Origin: Thermococcus sp. SY098
GTDB taxonomy: Archaea; Methanobacteriota_B; Thermococci; Thermococcales; Thermococcaceae
Direction: 5' to 3'
Length of the DNA stretch: 64,000 nt
Assembly: GCF_035621495.1 (NCBI RefSeq)
Contig: NZ_CP141821.1
Span: forward strand, 772,760 to 836,759
Below, in pieces: positions 1-8,478 of the stretch. The position numbers were made by a program, and so were the translations under genes. The notes below the pieces were generated by a model. That model ran no database searches. It was not told the origin of the DNA and saw nothing but the letters and a program-made list of their open reading frames with translations. Within the stretch, counting starts at the first letter, position 1, and each line of letters opens with the position of its first letter.

Positions 1-176
1 ATGAATGTGTTGGCTGTGGAGTTTGTGTCGGAAAGTGTCCAGAAAATGCACTGAGCATAAATCCAAAGACGAGAAAAATTGTCGTTGATTATGGGAGATG
101 CATTCACTGTGGGGAGTGTATGGAGGTATGTCCCCTGTTGAAAATCAAAAATCCAAGAGAAGGAAGTCAGCTTTAA
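1..176 (+). CDS. 4Fe-4S ferredoxin-type protein, C-terminal part (5' end outside window)
   Basis: The frame starting at base 3 is open from the window edge to a TAA at 174-176. It carries two CxxCxxCxxxCP clusters, about 22 residues apart (ECVGCGVCVGKCP and RCIHCGECMEVCP), the classic pattern for two [4Fe-4S] clusters in a bacterial-type ferredoxin domain. The domain is the C-terminus of a protein that begins outside the window, so it could be a free ferredoxin or the electron-transfer tail of a larger oxidoreductase or MinD/Nbp35-like ATPase. It overlaps the start of the next gene by about 49 bases, which suggests co-transcription. Confidence 0.85.
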   Translation, partial: ECVGCGVCVGKCPENALSINPKTRKIVVDYGRCIHCGECMEVCPLLKIKNPREGSQL

Positions 177-1060
177 TCATAATATTAGTTGTTATTTTCC
201 TTCTTCCGTTTGCTTCTTCCCAAGGGGAATATGACTACAACATTGAAAGCTACTCAATTTATTTTGATATAGTTAATGACAACACAATAAAGGAAACGAT
301 TGAAATCAGTTTAACAGCAAATACAAACTTCAGCAGGTATGTCTTTTACTCGGACTACCCCATAGAAAACCCTGATGCAATAGTTAAAATCAATGGAGAG
401 ATGAAGATTGTGAATGTAAGCGTGAGTAAAATAGTCGGCGGGATAAATGCCGTGTATGTAAAATTTCCACCAGTTAAAAAAGGGGATCGTATTACAATCA
501 AAATAAGCTTTTATTCTTCTGGGATGCTGCAAAATGTTCAAAATAAGAAGCAATTTGCTTATTATATAAGATTCAATCAGCCCGTCAATCTTTTCTATGT
601 AAGACTGTTTATCCCAAAAGGATATGCAATTCTCTCCCCGATAATACCATCTCCGGACATGGTAGAAAGCTCAGAAAACAGACTTGTCTTGGAATGGAGA
701 AGAGAGAACATTAAGGCAGGGGAGGAGTTCTATTTCATAGTTGGATTTTCCGGTGAAATCAAGGGATTTTCCCCTCTGTGGCTTGTGGTGATATTTGTAT
801 CTGCATTTGCAGGAGGGTTCTTTGCGGGAATGCTATATAAGGAGAGGAAAGGTAAAGAGAAAGTGGAGGTACTTAGGAGCGATGAAGAAAAAGTCATTGA
901 ACTCTTAAAGAATGGGCCTGTTTTGCAAAGTGAACTCGTTAAAAAGCTTGGTGTTTCAAAGGCAAAAGTCAGCCTTCTCCTAAAAGATATGGAGAAAAAA
1001 GGACTAATCGAGCGTGTTAAAGAGGGCAGAAGTTACCTCGTTAGACTCAAAGAAAGCTAA
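128..1060 (+). CDS. Membrane-anchored protein with C-terminal winged-helix DNA-binding domain
   Basis: About 310 residues. An N-terminal hydrophobic segment (about residues 15-30) looks like a signal anchor. It is followed by a beta-rich external region of about 180 residues. A second membrane segment (LWLVVIFVSAFAGGFFAGML) precedes a charged linker and a winged helix-turn-helix of about 75 residues that ends the protein. The layout resembles the COG2512 type of membrane-associated regulators, with an external sensor and a cytoplasmic DNA-binding tail. An in-frame ATG at 98 is possible; 128 is preferred because GGGGAG lies 11 bases upstream and the earlier start lies deeper in the ferredoxin gene. 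Start uncertain; ligand unknown. Confidence 0.75.
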   Translation: MSPVENQKSKRRKSALIIILVVIFLLPFASSQGEYDYNIESYSIYFDIVNDNTIKETIEISLTANTNFSRYVFYSDYPIENPDAIVKINGEMKIVNVSVSKIVGGINAVYVKFPPVKKGDRITIKISFYSSGMLQNVQNKKQFAYYIRFNQPVNLFYVRLFIPKGYAILSPIIPSPDMVESSENRLVLEWRRENIKAGEEFYFIVGFSGEIKGFSPLWLVVIFVSAFAGGFFAGMLYKERKGKEKVEVLRSDEEKVIELLKNGPVLQSELVKKLGVSKAKVSLLLKDMEKKGLIERVKEGRSYLVRLKES

Positions 1061-1108
1061 GGTTTATAAAGAATGAAAATTAGCCCATAAAACTGCGAGG
1101 TGAATGAA

Positions 1109-2420
<1,312 letters not shown>

Positions 2421-2421
2421 A

Positions 2422-3060
2422 GTGAGAATTAGGCTAATAGCTTTTGATTTAGAGGGAACATTAGTAAAATCAAAGTCAAGCTGGGTAGAACTGCACAAAC
2501 GCTTTGGTACTTGGGATAAGGGAAGAGAATATGCCGAGAGATTTTTTAAAGGAGAGTTTAATTATCAAACATGGGCGGATTTGGATGCATCTCTCTGGAA
2601 AGGACGTAAGAGGGAGGAAATACTGGAGTGGGCAAATTCTGTTGAGTACATGAATGGAGTTAAAGAGCTCTTTGAATTTTTGAGAGAGAACAACTTTAAA
2701 ATCGCCATAATCAGCGGAGGTTTAATGTGTCTTGCAAAAAGGGCTGCAGATGAGCTTAACGCAGATTATGTGTTTGCAAATGAGCTCATTTTCGATGAAG
2801 AAGGCAGGGTAACGGGAAAGGTCATTGCAAGGGTTGATTTCCAGAATAAAGGAGAAATTTTGGCAAAGCTAAAAGAAGACCTCAAGCCTTCATTAACGAT
2901 AGCTGTGGGAGATGGACACAACGATATTGCGATGTTCAAAGTAGCTGATGTCAGCATAGCAGTAAATCCTCACGAAGGTGTTGAATGGGACTATATTGCA
3001 AAGGATTTGAAGGAAGTGAAAGAAATCATCAGAAAGATTTTAGAAGAAAGAGATCAGTGA
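2422..3060 (+). CDS. HAD-family phosphatase, phosphoserine-phosphatase-like
   Basis: About 212 residues. HAD motif I is FDLEGTLV (nucleophile Asp, acid/base position Glu instead of the usual Asp), motif II is IAIISGG, the lysine is in the DFQNKGEIL segment, and motif III is VGDGHNDIAMF. This is the HAD-IB (SerB-like) architecture. The DxE variant of motif I is notable, because the second Asp normally acts as general acid/base. The GTG at 2422 is chosen over ATGs at 2395 and 2404, because GGAGGGA at 2410-2416 lies 5 bases upstream and the gene then begins 2 bases after the pcm stop. Substrate not determined. Confidence 0.85.
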   Translation: MRIRLIAFDLEGTLVKSKSSWVELHKRFGTWDKGREYAERFFKGEFNYQTWADLDASLWKGRKREEILEWANSVEYMNGVKELFEFLRENNFKIAIISGGLMCLAKRAADELNADYVFANELIFDEEGRVTGKVIARVDFQNKGEILAKLKEDLKPSLTIAVGDGHNDIAMFKVADVSIAVNPHEGVEWDYIAKDLKEVKEIIRKILEERDQ

Positions 3061-3107
3061 AGGGCGTGTTCATCACTCTTCAGCAAAGCAAAAGCTCATC
3101 ATCCCTT
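3050..3107 (-). ncRNA. C/D box sRNA (2'-O-methylation guide) no. 1
   Basis: Read on the minus strand, the order is C box ATGATGA (3102-3096), a 12-nt guide, D' box CTGA (3083-3080), a 3-nt spacer, C' box GTGATGA (3076-3070), a 12-nt guide, and D box CTGA (3057-3054). This is the exact compact layout of archaeal C/D sRNAs that bind L7Ae, Nop5 and fibrillarin. The guides are GCTTTTGCTTTG (D') and ACACGCCCTTCA (D). I could not name their rRNA or tRNA targets. The D box overlaps the 3' end of the HAD gene on the other strand. Confidence 0.9.
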
Positions 3108-3121
3108 TGAGTTATTTATTT

Positions 3122-3167
3122 CTTCACTGTTCCGCGGAGAGGGCGGGAGCTGGGCCTACCAGTAAAG
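3122..3167 (-). other. GC-rich segment with potential stem, possible structured RNA
   Basis: A GC-rich island between the peptidase gene and the C/D sRNA. On the minus strand CTTTACTG (3167-3160) can pair with CAGTGAAG (3129-3122), eight pairs with one G-U. The plus strand would have a C-A mismatch there instead. Inside, CCGC and GCGG (3146-3143 with 3135-3132) can form a 4-bp hairpin. It may be a processed 3' UTR, a separate ncRNA or a leader to the sRNA. No K-turn or ACA layout convinced me, so no class is assigned. Confidence 0.35.
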
Positions 3168-3191
3168 CATTAGCAATGAGAGTTTAAAAAT

Positions 3192-4319
3192 CTAAAGCCC
3201 GCTCATCTTTTGGAGCAATAGCCAGAACAAATCGCCATAAAAGACCGAGATTAAAAATCCCAAAAAGAGCGCCGGTGCAAAGGGCATGGCTTTTCTAACG
3301 ATGAACTCGTTTTCGAGCTTTCCTTCATCAACAAGCTTTTTGAGCTTTTCTATTTGCTCTTTTGTTAAGCCTTCAGCAGTAGGAGATGCTATAACATTTT
3401 CATAACTGAGCTTTAGGAGACTTAAATTCCCGGCAACTAAAGCTTTTTTGAATTTATCTGTGAAGCTTTCTCTATCTCTTAGAATTTCTCCATTCTTTTC
3501 GTAAATCCATTCTCCCAAAATGTCCCATTCTTTTAGCTCTTCAATAGGTTTTCGCTCTATGAGGATTTCCTCCCTGAGTACTTTAGTAAGAGAGAAGAAA
3601 ACTTTGAAAATGTAAAATATGACTAAAAGCTTAACAAAAGACCTCAAAAAGACAGATCCCGTAATATAAGTGAAAATTGCCAGTGATGCAACTCCAATTG
3701 TGTTACCAACTTTTTTATATTTTCCAAGTATTCCCACCAGTACCAAGGTCCCAATCCACCTAACCAGAGGATGCAATGCAACACCAAGGTAATATTGCAA
3801 AACCACAAAAAACCCCAACGAAACCATAATCCAGAGAGTTAGTTCAACAGTTAGCACCACATTTTCAGTAAAAACAGCCTTCAGCCTATCGGTTTTTTTC
3901 TTTACAATTAAGCTTGCAAGGGCATATATGAAGAGAAATGGAAAGACTCCGATTATGCTGTTAAAAAAGAGAGTCAAAGCATGCAGGGGATAATAAACGG
4001 CATAAGGAGCTTTTATTTTTGCATATTCCGAAGCATAAGGAAAGAGCGCAGAATATCCGGCCAAGATTATGACATCTCCACTTGCCCATCCTCCCATTAG
4101 ATACATGAGATATCCTATTAAAAACCCCGCCCCGAGACCGATCAATCCTGAGGATGCATAAAAGAGGTTTCCAACTTTAAGACCACTACAGATATAATAG
4201 ACTATTCCCAAAGCTACAAAAGGAAAAATATGCTTGTCGTCAATAAAGCCAGTTTTTATGTCAGTGTAGGAAGTTAGAACCCCCATAATAACCCCAAGAG
4301 CAATTAATAGAAATTGCAC
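3192..4319 (-). CDS. Archaeal prepilin peptidase (A24 family, EppA/FlaK-like)
   Basis: A 375-residue polytopic membrane protein. The two catalytic aspartates of A24 aspartic peptidases are visible: Asp in SYTDIKTGFIDDKH (about residue 20) and the GxGD-type motif GGWASGDV (about residue 82). About eight membrane segments surround a soluble region of about 90 residues (250-345) before a last membrane pair. The long length and soluble insert are unlike the short flagellin peptidase FlaK and fit EppA-like enzymes that process class III signal peptides. The two small genes just upstream (4329-4493 and 4529-4714) encode such substrates. The start is GTG with GAGGTGA 3 bases upstream. Confidence 0.88.
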   Translation of the reverse strand: MQFLLIALGVIMGVLTSYTDIKTGFIDDKHIFPFVALGIVYYICSGLKVGNLFYASSGLIGLGAGFLIGYLMYLMGGWASGDVIILAGYSALFPYASEYAKIKAPYAVYYPLHALTLFFNSIIGVFPFLFIYALASLIVKKKTDRLKAVFTENVVLTVELTLWIMVSLGFFVVLQYYLGVALHPLVRWIGTLVLVGILGKYKKVGNTIGVASLAIFTYITGSVFLRSFVKLLVIFYIFKVFFSLTKVLREEILIERKPIEELKEWDILGEWIYEKNGEILRDRESFTDKFKKALVAGNLSLLKLSYENVIASPTAEGLTKEQIEKLKKLVDEGKLENEFIVRKAMPFAPALFLGFLISVFYGDLFWLLLQKMSGL

Positions 4320-4328
4320 TATCTCACC

Positions 4329-4493
4329 TCAAAGGTTTTGTATGATTTCCTCTCTGATCGTTGCTGTATAATTGGAAATCACTCCATTTATACTCCTCAC
4401 ACTACTTAAAATAACCCGAAGAGTTATAGCAACAAGTATCAAAGCTACAGCAACCATAAACAGATATTCTAAGGCACTTTGAGCTCGTCTCAA
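4329..4493 (-). CDS. Class III signal-peptide pilin-like protein (small, 54 aa)
   Basis: A short gene that reads RRAQSALEYLFMVAVALILV directly after the start, then a short hydrophilic tail ending EEIIQNL. The basic pair, Gln at the cleavage point, and Leu-Glu-Tyr followed by a hydrophobic helix are the class III signal peptide (DUF361-type) signature. It is a clear sibling of the protein at 4529-4714. A TTG start at 4493 aligns with the sibling's Met and puts GGTGGG about 5 bases upstream; a GTG one codon earlier is possible. It sits 9 bases upstream of the peptidase gene and is probably in its operon. Confidence 0.85.
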   Translation of the reverse strand: MRRAQSALEYLFMVAVALILVAITLRVILSSVRSINGVISNYTATIREEIIQNL

Positions 4494-4528
4494 CACTCCC
4501 ACCAAGATAATTTACATTACCAACAAAT

Positions 4529-4714
4529 TTAAAGATTGCTGTACTCATTCTTTACCTGATTTGTAAGATTTGAAGTCACATTGGAGATTGTTTCTCCCAA
4601 TTGTTCTGCATTTCCTGAAGTTGATTGGGGATGAACACGATAAATTATGATGATCACCATAAGTGCTATTGCCATCATAAAAAGATACTCAAGTGCCCCT
4701 TGTGCTCTTCTCAT
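4529..4714 (-). CDS. Class III signal-peptide pilin-like protein (61 aa)
   Basis: The protein begins MRRAQGALEYLFMMAIALMV, a class III (EppA-type) signal peptide with cleavage expected just before the Gln. The hydrophobic helix would form a pilus core. The tail is short and rich in Asn and Thr (ISNVTSNLTNQ) with possible N-glycosylation sequons. GGGGTGG lies about 5 bases before the ATG. It is the first gene of a three-gene unit with the second pilin and the peptidase. A TATA-like TTTATAT lies near 4755 on the minus strand. Such small proteins are likely adhesive pilus or pseudopilus subunits; assembly ATPase genes are not in this window. Confidence 0.88.
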   Translation of the reverse strand: MRRAQGALEYLFMMAIALMVIIIIYRVHPQSTSGNAEQLGETISNVTSNLTNQVKNEYSNL

Positions 4715-4850
4715 CTATGCCACCCCACACTACTTTTTACAGTGGAAGGAAGATATAAACATATTTCCCCAAAATTGAGCGATGTTTACCAAAAATTGTG
4801 GGATTATAACATTTTTAAACATCCTGAGCATGGTATTGAATGGTGAGATA

Positions 4851-5204
4851 ATGAAAATATACAAGCTTTATGTGAGAGATGAATACTTGGAGATGATAAA
4901 AAGTGGAAAAAAGAAAATTGAAGTCAGAGTGGCTTATCCACAGATAAAGGGCATTAAACCAAAAGATAAGATAATCTTTAATGATCTTGTGCCTGCCGAA
5001 GTAATCAGTGTAAAAAGATATGAAACATTCAGGCAAGTGCTCAGAGAGGAACCAATTGAAAAAATTTTTCCGGACAACCCAAGCTTCGAAAAAGCCTTAG
5101 GGAGATTTCACGAGATGTATCCAAAGTGGAAGGAGAACCGCTACGGTGTAATTGCAATTAAATTCCGCATTCTGAGACCAAAACCGGTAGGTGAGCAAAA
5201 GTGA
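4851..5204 (+). CDS. ASCH domain protein
   Basis: About 117 residues. The start [20 protein letters not shown], the [10 protein letters not shown] segment and the KPKDKIIFN strand match the ASCH fold, a PUA-related RNA-binding domain proposed to act in coactivation, RNA processing or translation control. GGTGA at 4842-4846 lies 4 bases before the ATG at 4851; the longer frame from 4782 has no such signal. The next gene, a second ASCH protein, overlaps it in a GTGA arrangement, so the two are translationally coupled. Confidence 0.82.
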   Translation: MKIYKLYVRDEYLEMIKSGKKKIEVRVAYPQIKGIKPKDKIIFNDLVPAEVISVKRYETFRQVLREEPIEKIFPDNPSFEKALGRFHEMYPKWKENRYGVIAIKFRILRPKPVGEQK

Positions 5205-5773
5205 AGAACCTAAAATTCGACGGACGCTATAAGGATATGCTACTCAGCGGAAGAAAAAGAGCGACCATAAGATTAGGAAAAAAGATAAATCTAAAGCCTG
5301 GTGATGAGGTTTTGATACATTCTGGGGGATACGTATTGGGAAAAGGCATTATAAAGAGAGTTGAAACAAAGAAAGTTTCTGAGCTCACTGACGAAGATGC
5401 TCGTTTGGATGGATTTAAAAACAAAGAGGAGCTAATAAAAGCCCTGAAAGAGCATTACAAGCACCTAACTCCAAATACACCAGCAACAATAATAGAATTT
5501 GAGATAACCAAGCTCTTGGAGAAACCCATCCTTTCAGCGGACTTCCCATATGAGGGTAACAATCCAATAGAAATTGCCGAAAAGGCACTCAAATACCTTG
5601 ACAATCTAAGCTTTGAAGAAATTGCACTTTTGAACCTCTTCCTGAAAGAGGGAAGCCTCAGGAAAGCAGCATATAAGCTTGGAGGGTTAAACAAGAGATA
5701 TAAAATTAGAGAAGTTTTAAGAAAGGCATACGAAGAGCTCAAAAAGAAGGGTTTAATGGAACCAAAAATTTAA
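5201..5773 (+). CDS. ASCH domain protein with C-terminal helical/HTH-like extension
   Basis: A 190-residue protein. Residues 1-110 form an ASCH domain ([36 protein letters not shown]). Residues 120-190 form a helical region with a likely helix-turn-helix ([27 protein letters not shown], then [14 protein letters not shown]), reminiscent of regulators that read repeated elements. It begins with GTG overlapping the stop of the preceding ASCH gene. The pair may work on the same RNA. Its 3' end overlaps the convergent Lrp-like gene by 4 bases. Confidence 0.8.
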   Translation: MKNLKFDGRYKDMLLSGRKRATIRLGKKINLKPGDEVLIHSGGYVLGKGIIKRVETKKVSELTDEDARLDGFKNKEELIKALKEHYKHLTPNTPATIIEFEITKLLEKPILSADFPYEGNNPIEIAEKALKYLDNLSFEEIALLNLFLKEGSLRKAAYKLGGLNKRYKIREVLRKAYEELKKKGLMEPKI

Positions 5774-6054
5774 TACACCCATATTTGCTGTCTTGAATTC
5801 CAGTATTCTTTTAACTCCTCCTTTGTATGATGTTCTGCCACTGGATAAATTCTCACCGAATACACACCCCTCATTTGAGATATTTCAAGGGCAATGTCTC
5901 TTAAGCTTCTTTCGTTTTCAACGTTTATAACTGCGACCATATTTGAATCTCCTACAGTTTGGTATATCTCTTCTATTAGCCCTCTCTTCCATAGTTGTCT
6001 CTCAACTTCGGTAGCCTTTTCCTCAGCCGCACTTATGAACAGTATAACTTTCAT
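5770..6054 (-). CDS. Stand-alone Lrp/AsnC ligand-binding (RAM) domain protein
   Basis: 94 residues with the beta-alpha-beta ferredoxin-like layout of the Lrp/AsnC effector domain: a first strand KVILFISA, the IYQTVGDSNMVAVINV core around the effector pocket, and RDIALEISQMRGVYSVRIYP. There is no DNA-binding helix-turn-helix. Such stand-alone domains may oligomerise with full-length Lrp proteins or bind amino acids. The ribosome binding site GGAGGTGAG is strong. A second protein of the same kind is encoded just upstream at 6141-6434 on the same strand. Confidence 0.75.
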   Translation of the reverse strand: MKVILFISAAEEKATEVERQLWKRGLIEEIYQTVGDSNMVAVINVENERSLRDIALEISQMRGVYSVRIYPVAEHHTKEELKEYWNSRQQIWVY

Positions 6055-6140
6055 ACTCTCACCTCCATACTATGATATCTCTAAAACAATTTATACGCTC
6101 TATGCTAACTCTAAGTGGTGAAAAATTGCAAAATAAGACC

Positions 6141-6434
6141 TTAGAATACATAAAAAATGCTATCCTCCCGTATTTCATTGAACTGATGCTTTTCTGCAGA
6201 GTTTTTAAGTGCGTTGCTTGACAGTTTAACCGGGAAAAGTTTGAACTTTCCGCTTCCTATGAGTCTTATTAACTCCAAACTGAACTCTTTAAGCTCATTT
6301 TCGTCAGTAAATTCAATCTTAGCTATGAAATCGTACTCCCCATAGAGCCAGTACCCATTCACAGGGAGCTTTTTAAGGACTTCATCTCTTACCCCCCATA
6401 CCAGCAGTATAGCCTCGAGCTCAACCACCCCCAA
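6141..6434 (-). CDS. Lrp/AsnC ligand-binding-like domain protein
   Basis: 97 residues. The segment LPVNGYWLYGEYDFIAKIEF followed by a helix and KFKLFPVKLS matches the Lrp/AsnC effector-domain pattern. No DNA-binding domain is present. It is a divergent neighbour of the protein at 5770-6054, separated by about 85 bases. The start is uncertain: TTG at 6434 or GTG at 6428, with no clear ribosome binding site, so the mRNA may be leaderless. Confidence 0.6.
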   Translation of the reverse strand: MGVVELEAILLVWGVRDEVLKKLPVNGYWLYGEYDFIAKIEFTDENELKEFSLELIRLIGSGKFKLFPVKLSSNALKNSAEKHQFNEIREDSIFYVF

Positions 6435-6628
6435 GAGTTTTCAGCTATCAGATGCGGTAGGTGTATAAATCATTTTCGTATGCTTTTCGGATAAAATGGC
6501 AAAATTTAGAAAACTTTTTGGCAACTCTCCGTCATCTATGCAACATCGTTTTCATAGGCTCTAAATATTTAATCCATAAATAACAAAGAGTTTTAACCTG
6601 AGAATCGGAGATAAACACGGTGGTGTTA

Positions 6629-7327
6629 ATGATCAAGGCTGTGTTCTTCGATTTTGTTGGAACTCTTTTGAGCAAAGAGAGCGAAGCTGTTACCCATCTC
6701 AAAATCATGGAAGAAGTTCTGAAGAATGCGAATGCAGAAATTAGCACAAAACAGCTTTTGGAGGAATATGAGCAACTCACAAAAGAAGAGTTCAGCAAAC
6801 TGGCAGGAAAACCTTACAAACCAATACGCATTATAGAAGTTGAAATTACCGAAAGGCTTGCCAAAAAATACAATTTTGAAGTTCCAGAGGATTTCTGGCA
6901 AATCCACTTGAAAATGCACCAACTCTATGGAAAGCTTTACCCAGAGGTCGTTGAAACTCTAAAAGAGCTCAGAAAGAGAGGCTATCACGTTGGGCTTATT
7001 ACGGACTCAGATAATGACTATTTAAGGGCTCATTTAGAAGCATTGGGAATTTTTGACCTCTTTGACAGCATAACAACAAGTGAAGAGGCAGGATTCTTTA
7101 AACCGCATCCGAAAGTTTTCGAAACTGCACTTAAAAAAGCTGGAGTTAAAGGAGAGGAAGCGGTTTATGTTGGTGATAACCCTCTCAAAGACTGTGTTGG
7201 TGCAAGGCAAGTTGACATGATAAGCATCTTGCTTGACAAAACAGGAGAAAAGAGAGAGCTTTGGGGAGAGTGCGAGTTCATAATAAGCGACTTGAAGGAA
7301 GTTTTGGACATAGTATCTGAGATCTGA
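6629..7327 (+). CDS. HAD-superfamily hydrolase (PH0459-like)
   Basis: 232 residues. Motif I FFDFVGTLLS has Asp nucleophile but Val where the second Asp usually precedes Gly (DxxG form), motif II is VGLITDSDND, the lysine is in GFFKPHPKVF, and motif III is VYVGDNPLKDCVGA. A helical cap sits between motifs I and II, as in subfamily IA. It closely resembles the pyrococcal HAD phosphatase PH0459 from memory. GGTGGTG lies 4 bases upstream of the ATG at 6629, chosen over the GTG at 6620. Substrate unknown. A C/D sRNA lies on the opposite strand at its 3' end. Confidence 0.88.
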   Translation: MIKAVFFDFVGTLLSKESEAVTHLKIMEEVLKNANAEISTKQLLEEYEQLTKEEFSKLAGKPYKPIRIIEVEITERLAKKYNFEVPEDFWQIHLKMHQLYGKLYPEVVETLKELRKRGYHVGLITDSDNDYLRAHLEALGIFDLFDSITTSEEAGFFKPHPKVFETALKKAGVKGEEAVYVGDNPLKDCVGARQVDMISILLDKTGEKRELWGECEFIISDLKEVLDIVSEI

Positions 7328-7382
7328 GGTCAGCAACGGCAGGGTTCATCACAACTCAGCCAGCGAAATTACCATCATCCCT
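7326..7382 (-). ncRNA. C/D box sRNA no. 2, D' guide complementary to 23S rRNA helix 69-71 region
   Basis: On the minus strand: C box ATGATGG (7378-7372, last base non-consensus), 12-nt guide TAATTTCGCTGG, D' box CTGA (7359-7356), 3-nt spacer, C' box GTGATGA (7352-7346), 12-nt guide ACCCTGCCGTTG, D box CTGA (7333-7330). The D' guide can pair over nine Watson-Crick bases with AGCGAAAUU, a universally conserved 23S rRNA segment (around E. coli 1932-1940, from memory). By the D+5 rule this predicts methylation of the C in that segment (about C1934). The D guide target is not identified. Confidence 0.9.
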
Positions 7383-7388
7383 CTCTTT

Positions 7389-7949
7389 TCAGCTCAGCCT
7401 TTTCTTCGCCTCCCATAGCCTTTGAAAGGCTGTAATCCAAGCCAAGGCTGCAACAATGTAAACCCCCACATCCACTCTGTTAAAGAGTGCTGCAGTTATT
7501 AAAATCAGCAGTCTCTCAGCTCTCTCTGCAATACCCACAGCTAAAGTTCCACTTCCAGCAAGCTCTGCTCTGCATCTTTCGTAACTTACCAGATATGACC
7601 CGATTAGAGCTATGAACGCAATTTTCCAATCAACCAGATCACCATAAGAAATTCCAAATAAAACTGCCCCATCACTGACTCTGTCAGTTGTTGAATCTAA
7701 AAATGCCCCAAAACGGGAAGTTCTGCCAGTTAGTCTTGCTAAAGTGCCGTCAAGAGCATCAATTAGTGAGCCAAAGACTAAAGTCAGTGCTGCTAATCTC
7801 TGCTCTCCTATAGCAAAGAAGTAAGCAGCCAATAGGGAGATCAGCATCCCAATGAGGGTGAGCTGATTTGGAGTCAGACCGATTTTCGCCAGAGGCTTGA
7901 CAATTGTTTCCAAGTAACCTTTGAAAATTGATCTGTATTTATTGAGCAT
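7389..7949 (-). CDS. CDP-alcohol phosphatidyltransferase, likely archaetidylinositol phosphate synthase
   Basis: A 186-residue membrane enzyme. The CDP-alcohol phosphotransferase signature is complete: DALDGTLAR, then Gly, then FLDSTTD (four aspartates and two glycines at the family spacing). About six membrane helices are visible. These enzymes transfer a phosphorylated polar headgroup onto CDP-archaeol; the length and sequence style fit archaetidylinositol phosphate synthase. It overlaps the upstream Trm56 gene by 11 bases, and GAGGTCGGG precedes its ATG, so it is translated from the same mRNA. Confidence 0.85.
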   Translation of the reverse strand: MLNKYRSIFKGYLETIVKPLAKIGLTPNQLTLIGMLISLLAAYFFAIGEQRLAALTLVFGSLIDALDGTLARLTGRTSRFGAFLDSTTDRVSDGAVLFGISYGDLVDWKIAFIALIGSYLVSYERCRAELAGSGTLAVGIAERAERLLILITAALFNRVDVGVYIVAALAWITAFQRLWEAKKRLS

Positions 7950-8478
7950 TTTTCCCGACCTCTATCACTTTTTTCCCCCTCTCTTGGGGTATTATCTTAA
8001 GTTTAGCATTTTCGAATTCCTTTCTTAGTCCTTCCCCTTCTAAGAGTCTGTCCAAAAATACTGCTAACGCTGCAACCTCACTGTGAGGCTGGTTCCCAAT
8101 TGCAACGTTGTAGTGAGCAAGCTCGTAAACTTCCCTCGGGACTTTCTCTGCTCCTACAACAACTAAGATGTTTTCTCCATGTCTTAAATGCTCCCTGATT
8201 TTAGGCAGTGCATCATCCACATGAATTCCATACATCGTGAGGTGGACTATCTTCCCTTTCCATTCCCGCATTACCCTCTTCCAGTGAGGGTCAAATTTTA
8301 TAAAGAACGGCCCTCCCCAGCGCTTTATAACGTCCTCAACACTTTCCCTTACATGTTCGTCTTCATCAGCTGCAATTATTATCCCATCCGCTCCAAAAGC
8401 CCTTGCTGTCAACGCCACATGGGTGGTTATCCTTTTATCTCTCTCAGGTCTGTGTCCCAATCGTAACACTACTATCAT
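7939..8478 (-). CDS. trm56: tRNA (cytidine-56-2'-O)-methyltransferase
   Basis: 179 residues. The SPOUT-type enzyme methylates the 2'-O of C56 in the T-loop of archaeal tRNAs. The N-terminal [20 protein letters not shown] and the knot region [38 protein letters not shown] are characteristic. It starts in an ATGA overlap with the upstream lipoprotein gene and overlaps the lipid synthase gene downstream, giving a three-gene unit. The related protein at 10085-10516 further upstream may also have a SPOUT fold. Confidence 0.92.
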   Translation of the reverse strand: MIVVLRLGHRPERDKRITTHVALTARAFGADGIIIAADEDEHVRESVEDVIKRWGGPFFIKFDPHWKRVMREWKGKIVHLTMYGIHVDDALPKIREHLRHGENILVVVGAEKVPREVYELAHYNVAIGNQPHSEVAALAVFLDRLLEGEGLRKEFENAKLKIIPQERGKKVIEVGKNAQ

